From NCBI RefSeq assembly GCF_005280195.1, contig NZ_SZPR01000017.1, forward strand, positions 62,001 to 126,000: a DNA stretch of 64,000 nt. Direction: 5' to 3'. Below are positions 43,376 through 52,172 of the stretch, piece after piece. The position numbers and the translations under genes are program-made. The DNA is from Streptomyces galbus. Its GTDB lineage: Bacteria; Actinomycetota; Actinomycetes; Streptomycetales; Streptomycetaceae. Each line of letters opens with the position of its first letter. Positions within the stretch are counted from its first letter, which is position 1. The notes beneath the pieces are model-generated. The model saw only the letters and a list, made by a program, of their open reading frames with translations, ran no database searches and was not told the DNA's origin.

Positions 43376-45117
43376 CCTTCAACCTCCCGCAGCAGATCGA
43401 GGATCTTGGCGACCTGCTTCTCCAAATCGGCATCGATCTCGGCAAGCGGACGGGGCGGAACGTACTTGTAGAAGTGTCGGGTGAAGGGGATCTCATAGCC
43501 GGTCTTGGTCTTAGCCCAGTCGATCCAGGCGTCAGGCACGTGCAGCTTCACCTCCGCGTCGAAGTACGTCTGGATGACTTCGCGCTCCCCTGCCGCACCG
43601 GCGGTTGAGCCGCCGTAGGTGAAGGGTACGTTTTCGGTGTCGCGCTTTTTCGAGTCGGGCTTCGGGTTGCCCTTGCGGTCGATGACAGGGTTCCCGTCCT
43701 CGTCGAGGAGGGGACGCTCGACGGTGATGGTCCAGTAGCCGAACTCGTCGTTGCGCAGCACCTTGGAGAAATCAGGATCGGCGTCCCGGTAGTCGGCGTA
43801 CAGCCGCACGATCTCGGCGCGGTCACGGTCACTGATCTCGCGTCCTTTGGATCCGAGGTTCTTGCGCATCTTGGTCCAGAACGACGTGCCGTCGATGAGC
43901 TGGACCTTACCCTGGCGGTCGGGGTGCTTAGTGTTGTCGAGAATCCAGATGTAGGTGGCAATGCCGGTGTTGAAGAACATGTTGGTTGGCAGCGCGACAA
44001 TCGTCTCGACCAGGTCGTTCTCCAGCAGCCACCTGCGGATGTTGGAGGGACCGGATTCGGCAGCGCCGTTGAAGAGCGGCGAACCGTTCATGATGATGCC
44101 AACGCGGCCGCCGCCGTCCTCGGGTGCGCGCATCTTGTGGGCCAAGTGGAGCAGGAAGAGCATCTGGCCGTCCGAGGTCGCGGGGAGTCCCGGCGCGAAT
44201 CGGCCGTAGGGGCCGGCGGAGTCGCGCTCCGCCTTGACCGCCTTGGCGTACTGCTTCCAATCCACCCCGTAGGGCGGGTTGGACATGCAATAGTCGAACT
44301 GGCGGCCCTTAAAAGCGTCGTCGGTGAGCGTGTTGCCAAAGGCAATGTTGGTCGCGTCGTGGCCCTTGGCGAGTAGGTCGGACTTGCAGATGGCGTACGA
44401 CTGCGGGTTGTACTCTTGGCCGTATAGGGTCAGCTTCGCTTCGGGGTTCTCGGCGCGCAGGTGTTCCTCCGCCAGGGAGAGCATGCCGCCGGTGCCGGCA
44501 GTGGGGTCGTACAGCGATCGGATGATGCCGTCCTCGGTGAGGTCGACGTCCTTCTCCGCGAAGAGCAGGTCGACCAGCAACCGAATCGCGTCGCGCGGCG
44601 TGTAGTGATCTCCGGAGGTCTCGTTCGCGGCCTCGTTAAACTTGCGGATGATGTATTCGAACGCATCCCCCATGTCCGCGTTGGACACCACCTCGGGATG
44701 CAGGTCTACGGCACCGAAGGACTTGACGATCTCGCGAAGGAGCCCGGCCTTCTCCAGCGCCAAAATCTCCTTCTTGAAGTCGAAGTACTCGAAGACGTCC
44801 ACGTCGGGGGAGAACCGGTCGATGTACTCGGCGAGGTTGTCCGCCAGCCCGTCGGCATCCGCCAGCAAGTTCGCGAACGCGTAGTTGGAGGTGTTGTAGA
44901 ACGTCCGCCCCGTGGCCTTCTTTACCTCGATCTTGAGCCGCTTCGGGTTCTCGTACCGCGCAGCCAGCTCCCGTACCACCGCGCGGTCCGGCTCAAGTAC
45001 GCAGTCGAGCCGTCTCAGGATCGTGAACGGAAGAATCACTGTCCCGTACTGGTTGGGGCGGTAGGGGCCCCGAAGCTGGTCGGCGATCGACCAGATGAAG
45101 CTACCGAGCGTGCTCAC
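43372..45117 (-). CDS. hsdM: Type I restriction-modification DNA N6-adenine methyltransferase
   Basis: 581 aa from GTG 45117 (GAGGAA 5 nt upstream; an in-frame GTG 4 codons earlier is possible). HsdM_N helical domain (FIWSIADQLRGPYRPNQYGTVILPFTILRRLDCVLE), SAM motif I DPTAGTGG (about 205), catalytic NPPYG (about 279), and a C-terminal helix ending DADLEKQVAKILDLLREVEG. First gene of the M-S-R operon. About 300 nt upstream hold no gene. Confidence 0.95.
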   Translation of the reverse strand: MSTLGSFIWSIADQLRGPYRPNQYGTVILPFTILRRLDCVLEPDRAVVRELAARYENPKRLKIEVKKATGRTFYNTSNYAFANLLADADGLADNLAEYIDRFSPDVDVFEYFDFKKEILALEKAGLLREIVKSFGAVDLHPEVVSNADMGDAFEYIIRKFNEAANETSGDHYTPRDAIRLLVDLLFAEKDVDLTEDGIIRSLYDPTAGTGGMLSLAEEHLRAENPEAKLTLYGQEYNPQSYAICKSDLLAKGHDATNIAFGNTLTDDAFKGRQFDYCMSNPPYGVDWKQYAKAVKAERDSAGPYGRFAPGLPATSDGQMLFLLHLAHKMRAPEDGGGRVGIIMNGSPLFNGAAESGPSNIRRWLLENDLVETIVALPTNMFFNTGIATYIWILDNTKHPDRQGKVQLIDGTSFWTKMRKNLGSKGREISDRDRAEIVRLYADYRDADPDFSKVLRNDEFGYWTITVERPLLDEDGNPVIDRKGNPKPDSKKRDTENVPFTYGGSTAGAAGEREVIQTYFDAEVKLHVPDAWIDWAKTKTGYEIPFTRHFYKYVPPRPLAEIDADLEKQVAKILDLLREVEG

Positions 45118-45421
45118 AAGGTTCCTCACGAGAATCGTCTAGCAGTGACGATCACTTTGCCAGAGACGGCAGCCACCGTCCCATGGTTCAGCCACGGGGC
45201 CCCAACGACGCCGGACGAGGACGTACACCAGCGCTTCTGTCCGGCTGTCCCCCAGACCAAAACCGTAGCCGCCGAGGGCTCGCGAACTCCTATGACGGTA
45301 GTCACCCCCTCATGGACTATCTGTGGTCGGGCCCCGGCCGAATGAGCATCTGCGCGGCCGTGACCAGCCACATTGTCCCAGACTCAAGGGCCCTCCGGAG
45401 CCGTGTGCGGGCGCGTGTGAG
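45118..45421. other. Spacer upstream of hsdM and island right border
   Basis: No supported gene in about 300 nt. It must contain the hsdMSR promoter on the minus strand, not recognisable by eye. The right copy of the island repeat is at 45392-45409. The following base composition returns gradually to the chromosomal level. Confidence 0.35.
45392..45409 (+). repeat. Attachment-site core, right copy (attR)
   Basis: Exact 18-bp copy of the tRNA-Arg(CCG) anticodon arm core at 31025-31042. The sequence after it does not match the tRNA T arm and acceptor, which a simple integration would have left here. The flank has therefore diverged or been deleted, or the border has another origin. Confidence 0.65.
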
Positions 45422-45793
45422 TCAGGTGTGGAGTTCGCGGATCAGGGTGCCGTGTTCGTCGTTGAGCTCCAGTGTGTACGTCAGTCCGAAACGGTGGAGG
45501 AGATCGGCGAGGTTGTCGAGACGGTGAGGGGCGATCACTCCGTTCAGCAGGACGTCGACACCGTCGAGGCTGTCGAGTTCTACTTCGCACCAGTCCGTGC
45601 CTACCTCATAGCCGTCCCAGGAGGACGACCTCGACCTCCAGCCGGCTCGGACGAAGTGCTCAGCGACGAGTGAGAGGTTTCGGCAGCCGTGCAGGATGCC
45701 ACACACGTTGTTGCCCAACTCGGCCCACTCCGAGCTGAGCGCTTCGCCTTCTTCTGACAGGTCCACCCCTGCAGTGTGCTGGCAGTCCCTCAC
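45422..45793 (-). CDS. Hypothetical protein
   Basis: Up to 123 aa; GTG 45793 or GTG 45766 are possible starts. Acidic protein with several Trp and Cys (LGNNVCGILHGCRNLSLVAEHFVRAGWRSRSSSWDGYEVGTDWCEVELDSLDGVDVLLNGVI). The size and acidity resemble small immunity proteins, but no toxin gene is adjacent. No family recognised. Its stop lies 13 nt outside the right island repeat. Confidence 0.55.
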   Translation of the reverse strand: MRDCQHTAGVDLSEEGEALSSEWAELGNNVCGILHGCRNLSLVAEHFVRAGWRSRSSSWDGYEVGTDWCEVELDSLDGVDVLLNGVIAPHRLDNLADLLHRFGLTYTLELNDEHGTLIRELHT

Positions 45794-45964
45794 ACGCGTC
45801 GATCTCTTCGCAGCAGGCCGGAGACCTGCGCGCCGGAGCTGCCGTCGATGCGCCCACGGTGGGCTGCCCTGAGGCGACCGTGGGGGCGGGGCCGGTTCGT
45901 GTCTGCCCCGCCCCTGCCGATGCCGGGACAGCGCTGTCGTGCGCGTTCCGCATGCAGTGGTTGG

Positions 45965-46486
45965 TTAGCGGTAGAAGATCGCCACCCCGCCATGGTGCGA
46001 GCAGGCTCCCTGGTGGTGGGCTGCGTAGGAGTACGTGCCGTCGTTGCACTTGGCCGTTGCCCCGTTGCCTGCGGAGTTCCCGTCGTCCGACGAGCTGGAG
46101 CCGCCGCCGGTGGACGACGAGCCGCCCGTCGATGAACTGCCGCCGCCGCTCGTTGAGCTCCTGGTCGGGGCGTGGGCCGTGACGGTCACCTTGACCTTGA
46201 CCGTCTTCGTCACCGTCGGTGCCGGTGCCGGCTCGGCCGTCTCTGTCACCGTGGCCGTTGCGGTGACCGTTGCCGTGGCTGTCGGCCTCGGTTGTGCCTT
46301 GTCGTCGGCGACCGTCTTCGTCTCGGTCGGCTTCTGGTTGTCGGCTGCGCCGGCGCCCACTCCGATGAGGAACGCGACGCCCACCGCCGGCAGTACGAAC
46401 CGTTTGCGGGCCCACTTGGGTGCCGGGCGGGGCGTTGGCGGAACGGGTGGTGGCTGGAACGGTGGTTGTGGCTGGTAGTAGCTCAC
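45965..46486 (-). CDS. Membrane-anchored DUF3761-like small-domain protein
   Basis: 173 aa, GTG start 46486 with AGGGGGG upstream. Proline-rich cytoplasmic start (YYQPQPPFQPPPVPP), basic KWARKRF, one transmembrane helix (about 30-48), an extracellular Thr/Val-rich region (TATATVTATATVTETAE, TKTVKVKVTVTAH), a Ser/Gly linker and a C-terminal cysteine domain KCNDGTYSYAAHHQGACSHHGGVAIF. The latter fits DUF3761 (two Cys, His-rich). Function unknown. 171 nt without a gene lie on its downstream side. Confidence 0.75.
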   Translation of the reverse strand: MSYYQPQPPFQPPPVPPTPRPAPKWARKRFVLPAVGVAFLIGVGAGAADNQKPTETKTVADDKAQPRPTATATVTATATVTETAEPAPAPTVTKTVKVKVTVTAHAPTRSSTSGGGSSSTGGSSSTGGGSSSSDDGNSAGNGATAKCNDGTYSYAAHHQGACSHHGGVAIFYR

Positions 46487-46598
46487 AGGCCCCCCCTGTT
46501 GAAGTACTTGAAGGGGGAAACTATCTAGGCTCGCGCGCCACATGTGAGGGAACGGTGGAGAACGTGACTTACTTGTGACGTCGTGCGGGCGGTCCCGC

Positions 46599-46658
46599 CT
46601 CGGCCGGCCGGCCCTCAGCCGGGATCTGCACCCCCGCTGAAGGCCGGCCGTTGCCGAG
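46599..46658 (-). terminator. Long hairpin downstream of the BNR-repeat gene
   Basis: CTCGGC, CGGCCGGCC and CTCAGC on the left arm pair in order with GCTGA, GGCCGGCCG and GCCGAG on the right, with a bulge. It lies about 35 nt past the stop at 46694 on the minus strand. Confidence 0.6.
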
Positions 46659-46693
46659 CGATGGTGCCCCCCTCGCTCAGGCTTCGCCTCGCG

Positions 46694-49339
46694 TCAGCCC
46701 AGTTCCCCCACCCCCACCGACCAGATCCCCCGGCCGTGCGTCGCCGCGTACAGGGTTCTGCCGTTCGGGCTCAGTTTCAGTTGGAGTACTGCCGTGGCCG
46801 GGAGCGTGCCTACGCGGTGCCAGCTCGTGTGGTGCGGGGCTCGGTAGACCACTCCCAGGTCCGTGGCCACCGCCAGGCCGCCGTTCGGGGTCAGCAGGGC
46901 CGCGTTCGTGGGGACGTCGGGGAGGTCGGCGGAGATGTCCTTCCATGTTGTGCCGCCGTCCTTCGACTCGAAGACGTGGCCCACCCCTGCTCCCGGGCCC
47001 TCCGTCCAGTGGCGGGAGAAGCCGTTGACCGCCAGGATCACGTGGTCGGCGTTCCTCGGGTCCACGGCGAAGCCGCTGAGGTAGCGGTTGGGGATCGTCG
47101 CGTCGGTGGGGAGGGTGAGGTCGTGCCAGCCCGTGCCGTCCTCGTTGCCCACGGCGATGCCCCGGGCGAAGCCCTGGTTGTTGCAGGGGCCGCACCAGGC
47201 CGCATAGACACGGCCGTTGGAGGCCGCCACGGCTGTCGCTGCGCGGCCCGCGCCCAGGTCGTGGACGTTCTTCCACTCCGTGCCGCTGCGGATGGCGTAG
47301 CCGTGGCTCTGGACCCAGATGTGGCGGCCGCCCGCGATCCACGTCGCGCTGTCGGCCGTGTCCGCGGCCAGGGGCGCCACGAAGCGGGCCTCGCTGGTGG
47401 CGTTGTCCGGTGGGGCCACGTTGTAGGACGTCGCCTTCGTGGGGTCGGTGGTCCAGCTACCGTCGTTCTGCGCGCAGTTCTGGGTCACCTGGACCGCCAG
47501 GTAGACGTACTCCTGGGCTATGTTGCAGCCGTTCTGCGGGTCCGTGAGGGTGTCGGCGCCGTCGCCGCCGAAGTTCGAGCCCATGACCCGGTCGTTGCCG
47601 CGCAGGATGGACTGGCCGTTGTCCTGGAGGCCGCCGGTGATCGCGAGGCCGCCGTTCTCGCGGTCCTTGCCGATGCCGACCGAGTAGTACTGGAGGGTGT
47701 CGATCGTGCCGTCGTTCAGGGACGTCCAGTCGGTGGCGTGGCCCGCGGCGTCCTGGGTGCCGTTCACGGGGCGGCGGTAGGCGCCGCCGTCGTTGCCCAC
47801 GTACAGCCAACTGCGGCCGTGGTAGCGGCCGATCGCCACGCCGTGCTGGTCGGGGTGGGTGGTCTGGTGGCAGGCGCCCGTCTGGCGGCCAGGGTCGATG
47901 CTCCAGCAGGAGAAGGGGAAGTTCCAGTACGGGCCCACGGCGGACCAGGTGCTGCCGCCGTCCTTCGTCTCGAAGACTTCCTCGAGGCCCGCGTACACGT
48001 GCTTCGGGTCGCTCGGGTCGACGGTGAGGAACTGGTTGTACCAGGCCTGGATGCCCGGCATGTAACCCGGTTCCGTGAGTGCTGAGCCGCCGGCCGCCAG
48101 GGCCTTGTGGTCCGCGATCTTCGTCCACGGGCCCGTCGGGGAGCCGGACGCCGAGACGAAGATGCCCTCCAGGGCGCTGTCCGGGTTGGTGTCGAGCTGT
48201 TCCGGCGACTGGTCGATCGCGTAGTAGCGCGAGCCGTCGGCTGAGCGGGCGAAGGTGACGTTGCCGACGCCCGCCGCGTCCGTGGGCAGGTCGCCCATGC
48301 CGCTGGTGATCCGGGTCCAGGTGCCGCGCACCTTGGTGTAGAAGCCGTTGTAGTCGTCACCGCTGCGCCAGCCGACCGCGAGCACGACCCTGCGCGGGTC
48401 CTTCGGGTCGATCGCGATGTCGTTGGTGAGGTTCTTGTACGCGGCGGACTCGTCGCCCGCCTTCGGGCCGCCCGGCAGGTAGTCGGGGTTGGGCGCGAAC
48501 TCCAGGGTCCACGGGCCGGAGAGCTTGGTGGTCGAGTGGCTCCACACGCCGGCGCTGGTGGCCGCCCACACCCGGCCGCCGCCGAAGCGGAGGTGGTGGA
48601 TCGTGGTGGACTCCAGCTCCTTGCCGCCGACGCGGTCGCGCGTGGTGAAGGTGCCGTGGTGCGGGTGCGACAGGACGTAGACGCCGCTGCCGAGGTAGGC
48701 GTCCGCGTTGGTGGTCGCCTCGCCGGTGCCCAGCCACAGCCGGCCGGCTCCGTCCAGCTCGAGCGCGCCGGTGGACTGGGAGGGGAGCCGGTCGCTGAGC
48801 GGCTGCCAGTGGCCGCCGCCGGTGCGGGAGCGCCAGACGCCGCCGCCCGCGCTGCCCGCGTACACGTAACCGTCGTCGTCGGCGGCCATCGCGGCCATGC
48901 GGCCGGTCACCCGGCCCGCGCCGCCGCTGGAGTTGGAGTCGATGTCGCGGTAGCGCGGGTCGTCGGAGTCGTACGGCAGGCCGGTGACGTGCCGCCAACT
49001 GCCCTTGGTGCGGGGCAGGGCGGCCAGGTCGCGCCAGGCGGCGCCGTACGCGCCCGGTGCGACGATGCCGGGCGAGGTGCGGGCCTCGGCGTACTGGTCC
49101 GCTCCCTCGGCGATCTCGTCCGCCTCGTTGCCGTCGTCGTCCTCGGCGGCCAGGCCGGGGGTCGCGGTGCCGATGGACTGTTCGCGTGCGGCGGCCAGTC
49201 GGTCGAGGGTGCGCGGCCCGAAGGGGTCGGGGTGGCCGGTGGGCGCGGCTCCCGCGGGGAGCGCCACGCAGGCGGCGGATGCGGTGATGGCGCAGATCGT
49301 GAGCCATCGTCTCTTGCGGGTACGGTTCGGTGCTGACAC
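46694..49339 (-). CDS. Secreted BNR/sialidase-fold beta-propeller protein
   Basis: 881 aa, GTG start 49339 with GGAGG upstream. Signal peptide about 1-32 (RKRRWLTICAITASAACVALPAGAA). The rest is a set of beta-propeller blades with Asp-box-like motifs (SKDGGTTWKDI, TKDGGSTWSAV, RTGGGHWQPL) as in sortilin/Vps10, BNR and GH74-type xyloglucanases. No catalytic pair of a known glycosidase can be fixed by eye, so enzymatic function is open. Ends GRGIWSVGVGELG, a typical final blade. Confidence 0.8.
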   Translation of the reverse strand: MSAPNRTRKRRWLTICAITASAACVALPAGAAPTGHPDPFGPRTLDRLAAAREQSIGTATPGLAAEDDDGNEADEIAEGADQYAEARTSPGIVAPGAYGAAWRDLAALPRTKGSWRHVTGLPYDSDDPRYRDIDSNSSGGAGRVTGRMAAMAADDDGYVYAGSAGGGVWRSRTGGGHWQPLSDRLPSQSTGALELDGAGRLWLGTGEATTNADAYLGSGVYVLSHPHHGTFTTRDRVGGKELESTTIHHLRFGGGRVWAATSAGVWSHSTTKLSGPWTLEFAPNPDYLPGGPKAGDESAAYKNLTNDIAIDPKDPRRVVLAVGWRSGDDYNGFYTKVRGTWTRITSGMGDLPTDAAGVGNVTFARSADGSRYYAIDQSPEQLDTNPDSALEGIFVSASGSPTGPWTKIADHKALAAGGSALTEPGYMPGIQAWYNQFLTVDPSDPKHVYAGLEEVFETKDGGSTWSAVGPYWNFPFSCWSIDPGRQTGACHQTTHPDQHGVAIGRYHGRSWLYVGNDGGAYRRPVNGTQDAAGHATDWTSLNDGTIDTLQYYSVGIGKDRENGGLAITGGLQDNGQSILRGNDRVMGSNFGGDGADTLTDPQNGCNIAQEYVYLAVQVTQNCAQNDGSWTTDPTKATSYNVAPPDNATSEARFVAPLAADTADSATWIAGGRHIWVQSHGYAIRSGTEWKNVHDLGAGRAATAVAASNGRVYAAWCGPCNNQGFARGIAVGNEDGTGWHDLTLPTDATIPNRYLSGFAVDPRNADHVILAVNGFSRHWTEGPGAGVGHVFESKDGGTTWKDISADLPDVPTNAALLTPNGGLAVATDLGVVYRAPHHTSWHRVGTLPATAVLQLKLSPNGRTLYAATHGRGIWSVGVGELG

Positions 49340-49590
49340 CTGGTCCTCCCGGAACGGACATTGCTGCTTCGACGGGCAGTGGTGCGGCCGTCGTCGGAGA
49401 CCCGACCACGCGGTGCCCGGCGCGTCCGCCATTTGGACAAGGCTTGACCGGAACCTGCCATACGGGTGAACCGGGGGCCATTCGCCCGGAACGTGGTCAT
49501 ATGGGCCTGCGCGTCCGTTCCCATTCGAGCGTTTCTCAAGTGGCGCTAAGGTGGGCCGCCACAAAAGCGGTTGCGCGAAGGGATGTTGGC

Positions 49591-50367
49591 GTGGTCTTGA
49601 AAGCCGTGCGCTCGGCCTTGGAAGCGATCTATGTGCGGCGGCTGACGCGCAAGCTGGAGGGGCGGCCACGGCCCCGGCACGTGGCCATCATGCTGGACGG
49701 CAACCGCCGTTGGGCGCGCGGTGCCGGGCACGACGACGTGCGCGAGGGCTACCGGGTCGGCGGTGCCAAGGTCACCGACTTCCTGCAGTGGTGCGCCGCC
49801 GCCGACATCCAGCACGTCACGCTGTGGATGCTCTCCGACGACAACCTCCACCGGCCCGCCGACGAACTCGGCCCGCTGCTCGAGATAATCGAGGAGACCG
49901 TGCAGCGCGTCTGCGCCGCCGAGGAGGCGTGGGAGGTCTCCGTCATCGGCGCCCTGGACCTGCTGCCGGGCGACACCGCGCGCGTGCTGAAGGAAGCCGC
50001 CTCGCGGACCACCGGGCGCGGCGGGCTCACCGTGGACGTGGCCGTCGGCTACGGCGGGCGCCGCGAGATCGTGGACGCCGTACGGTCCGCCTTCGACCGG
50101 CACATCAGCGCGGGCGGCGATCCGCGCGACCTGGCCGCGGACTTCGACCTCGAGCACATCACCGACAACCTGTACTCGCCCGCCGGTCACGACACCGACT
50201 TCATCATCCGCACGTCGGGCGAGCAGCGGCTGTCCGGCTTCCTGCTGTGGCAGTCCGCCTACGCCGAGGTCCACTTCGTCGACGTGCTGTGGCCGGCGTT
50301 CCGGCAGATAGACCTGCTGCGGGCGCTGCGGTCGTATGCCGACCGGGACCGTCGGTACGGCCGCTGA
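49591..50367 (+). CDS. Cis-isoprenyl diphosphate synthase (UppS family)
   Basis: 258 aa from GTG 49591 (AAGGGATG upstream). Z-prenyltransferase signature HVAIMLDGNRRWARG with the Mg-binding Asp, then LWMLSDDNLHRP, YGGRREIVDAVRS, and the C-terminal DFIIRTSGEQRLSGFLLWQSAYAEVHFVDVLWPAF. Makes polyprenyl diphosphate carriers for cell-wall glycans. Streptomyces carry more than one such gene; this one is transcribed alone, divergent from the BNR gene. The 251-nt divergent spacer holds both promoters. Confidence 0.92.
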   Translation: MVLKAVRSALEAIYVRRLTRKLEGRPRPRHVAIMLDGNRRWARGAGHDDVREGYRVGGAKVTDFLQWCAAADIQHVTLWMLSDDNLHRPADELGPLLEIIEETVQRVCAAEEAWEVSVIGALDLLPGDTARVLKEAASRTTGRGGLTVDVAVGYGGRREIVDAVRSAFDRHISAGGDPRDLAADFDLEHITDNLYSPAGHDTDFIIRTSGEQRLSGFLLWQSAYAEVHFVDVLWPAFRQIDLLRALRSYADRDRRYGR

Positions 50368-50483
50368 CGCTCGCGTCCCGCCCACGGGCACGGGCGGGCA
50401 GGCCGGCGTGCCCGCTGTCTCGTCGCGGGCACGGCTCGGTTGCGAACAAGTGCATTGCCGCGTAGAGCCGTTGGGGCTACGGG

Positions 50484-51929
50484 ATGCTCCCCTGCATGGA
50501 GAGGGACCGGTACGTCGACTTCCTGCGGGCCTGGGCGATCGTGCTCGTCGTCGTGGGCCACTGGGTGATCACCGGGCTGGAACGGCACCCCGACGGGACG
50601 ATCGGTGCGCCGGAGTTGCTGACCACCGTGCCGTGGACGCAGTGGCTGACCCTCGGTTTCCAGATCATGCCCCTCTTCTTCCTGGCCGGAGGGCACGCGG
50701 CGGCCGGTTCGTGGGCGCGGACGCTGACGCTCGGCGGGAGTGCCGCCGGGTGGGTGGGGCGGCGTGCGGTACGGCTGCTGCTGCCGGTCGGCGTCTACTG
50801 CGGGCTGGTGCTGACGGGGCTGGGGGTCGCCGCGCTCGCCGGGGTCGACCGGGGCACGCTCGCGCTGGTGGGCTGGGCGATGGCGATGCAGTTCTGGTTC
50901 CTGCCGGTCTACCTGCTGGTGAGCGCGCTGACTCCGGTGTTGTACGCGGCGCACCGGCGGTGGGGGGTGTGGGTGCCGGTGGGGATGGGAGTGGTCGCGG
51001 TGGGGGTGTCGCTGAGCACAGCCTGGGGCTTGGACACGGGGGTGGGCCTGGGGTCGGGCTCGGGCTCGTTGCGTGCGGGGGATCTGCTCGGGTCGCTCGA
51101 CTACGTCCTCGTCTGGGGCGTGGTCTACCAGCTCGGCTTCTGCTGGCGCGACGGGCTCCTCGGCGGGAGGCCGTGGGCCGGGGGTGCCCTCGCGATCGGC
51201 GGCGGGGCCGCCTTCGCGGCGCTCGTCGGGCCCGGGCCCTTCCCCGTCAGCCTGATCCTGGTCACCGGTCAGGACCCGAGCAACACCGACCCGCCGTCGG
51301 CCGCGATGCTGGCCTGGTCGGTCGGTCAGGTGGGGCTGGCGCTGCTGGCGGCCCCGGTGGTGCGCCGGTGGCTGGAGCGCGAGCGGGTGTGGCGGGGCGT
51401 GGGCCGGCTGGGGGGCCTCAGCATGACCCTCTACCTCTGGCACATGCTGCCGGTGCTGATCGTCGCGGCCGCCTTCTACCTCCCCGGCCTGGTGCCCCGG
51501 CCCGCGTTCGGCTCGGGCGCCTGGTGGGCCTGGCGGGTGCCCTGGTTGCTAATCCTCGGGGTCGTACTCGCCGGTGTCGTACGGGCGTTGGTGCCGTTGG
51601 AGCGGCGACTGGCGTCGCTGGGCGCCCGGCTGCGACCGGACGCGCGGCTCCGGCCCGGGCTGCGGGTGTGGGCCGGGCTCACCGCGGCCGTGCCCTCCCT
51701 CGCGTACTTCGCCGGCCACGGCTTCGCCCCCGGCGGCCGGCTCCCGCTGCCGGCGATATTGGGGTTGGCGGCGGGTACGGCGCTGGCGCTGGCCCCCGCC
51801 CGGAGGCGCGGACCGGGTGCGGCGCAGGGGCCTGATACGGCCCGGGGGGCCGCCGGCGGTCGGGACCACAGCCGCGCGGAGCCCGGCGGCGGGGCTGCGG
51901 TCCCGACCACCGGTGCGCCGGGGCCGTGA
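50484..51929 (+). CDS. Acyltransferase 3 family membrane protein
   Basis: 481 aa (or 477 from ATG 50496, MERDRYVDFLRAWAI). About ten transmembrane helices, with the conserved N-terminal RxxDFLRAWAIVLVVVGHW, whose His is the catalytic base in the AT3 family. The helix TLYLWHMLPVLIVAAAFYLPG has the C-terminal family pattern. Acyl-donor and acceptor are unknown; AT3 proteins O-acetylate extracellular glycans or lipids. A disordered Pro/Gly/Ala-rich tail ends in a GC-rich repeat region. Confidence 0.82.
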   Translation: MLPCMERDRYVDFLRAWAIVLVVVGHWVITGLERHPDGTIGAPELLTTVPWTQWLTLGFQIMPLFFLAGGHAAAGSWARTLTLGGSAAGWVGRRAVRLLLPVGVYCGLVLTGLGVAALAGVDRGTLALVGWAMAMQFWFLPVYLLVSALTPVLYAAHRRWGVWVPVGMGVVAVGVSLSTAWGLDTGVGLGSGSGSLRAGDLLGSLDYVLVWGVVYQLGFCWRDGLLGGRPWAGGALAIGGGAAFAALVGPGPFPVSLILVTGQDPSNTDPPSAAMLAWSVGQVGLALLAAPVVRRWLERERVWRGVGRLGGLSMTLYLWHMLPVLIVAAAFYLPGLVPRPAFGSGAWWAWRVPWLLILGVVLAGVVRALVPLERRLASLGARLRPDARLRPGLRVWAGLTAAVPSLAYFAGHGFAPGGRLPLPAILGLAAGTALALAPARRRGPGAAQGPDTARGAAGGRDHSRAEPGGGAAVPTTGAPGP

Positions 51930-51965
51930 CGACTGCCGGCTGCCCACACGCAGCGCGCCGACGGG

Positions 51966-52122
51966 CCGTGACGACCACCAGTGCCCGCACGCAGCCCGGC
52001 GACGGGCCAGTGAGGGCTCACGGCGGCCGCGCCGAACCCGGCGTAAGGCCGGCTCGGACGGCAGCCGATGCCGCCGCGGCCGTGACGACCACCAGTGCCC
52101 GCACGCAGCCCGGCGACGGGCC
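51966..52122. repeat. 43-bp direct repeats downstream of the acyltransferase
   Basis: A 43-bp unit opening CCGTGACGACCACCAGTGCC and closing GGCGACGGGCC occurs identically at 51966-52008 and 52080-52122. A degenerate third copy starts at 51924, overlapping the acyltransferase stop codon. The 244-nt spacer to ku contains no supported gene. Confidence 0.8.
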
Positions 52123-52172
52123 GGCACAAACGGCAGCCCGTGTCGCCGGGGCCGGACCCGTCTGAGCCGGTC

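Larger units (their letters stand above)
31025..45409. mobile_element. Genomic island integrated at tRNA-Arg(CCG)
   Basis: About 14.4 kb between the two 18-bp anticodon-arm repeats. It contains an integration module next to the tRNA (DUF6083-like gene, frameshifted integrase, excisionase, truncated XRE regulator) and a cargo of kinase, AIPR protein, SAVMC3_10250-like protein, a hypothetical protein and HsdM/S/R. Base composition is visibly less GC-rich than the flanks, especially 33.8-38.1 kb. There are no TraB/FtsK-type transfer, RepSA-type replication or phage structural genes, so it is a degraded element or satellite rather than a complete ICE. The right border is less secure: the tRNA 3' half expected next to the right repeat is not seen. 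Confidence 0.7.

Noticed and set aside
45126..45371. Small minus-strand frame upstream of hsdM
   Set aside because: No ribosome site, no recognisable domain and it covers the expected hsd promoter region.
31025..45409. A complete ICE or prophage
   Set aside because: No TraB/FtsK-like translocase, RepSA/Prim-Pol, capsid, portal or terminase genes were found; only integration genes and cargo.
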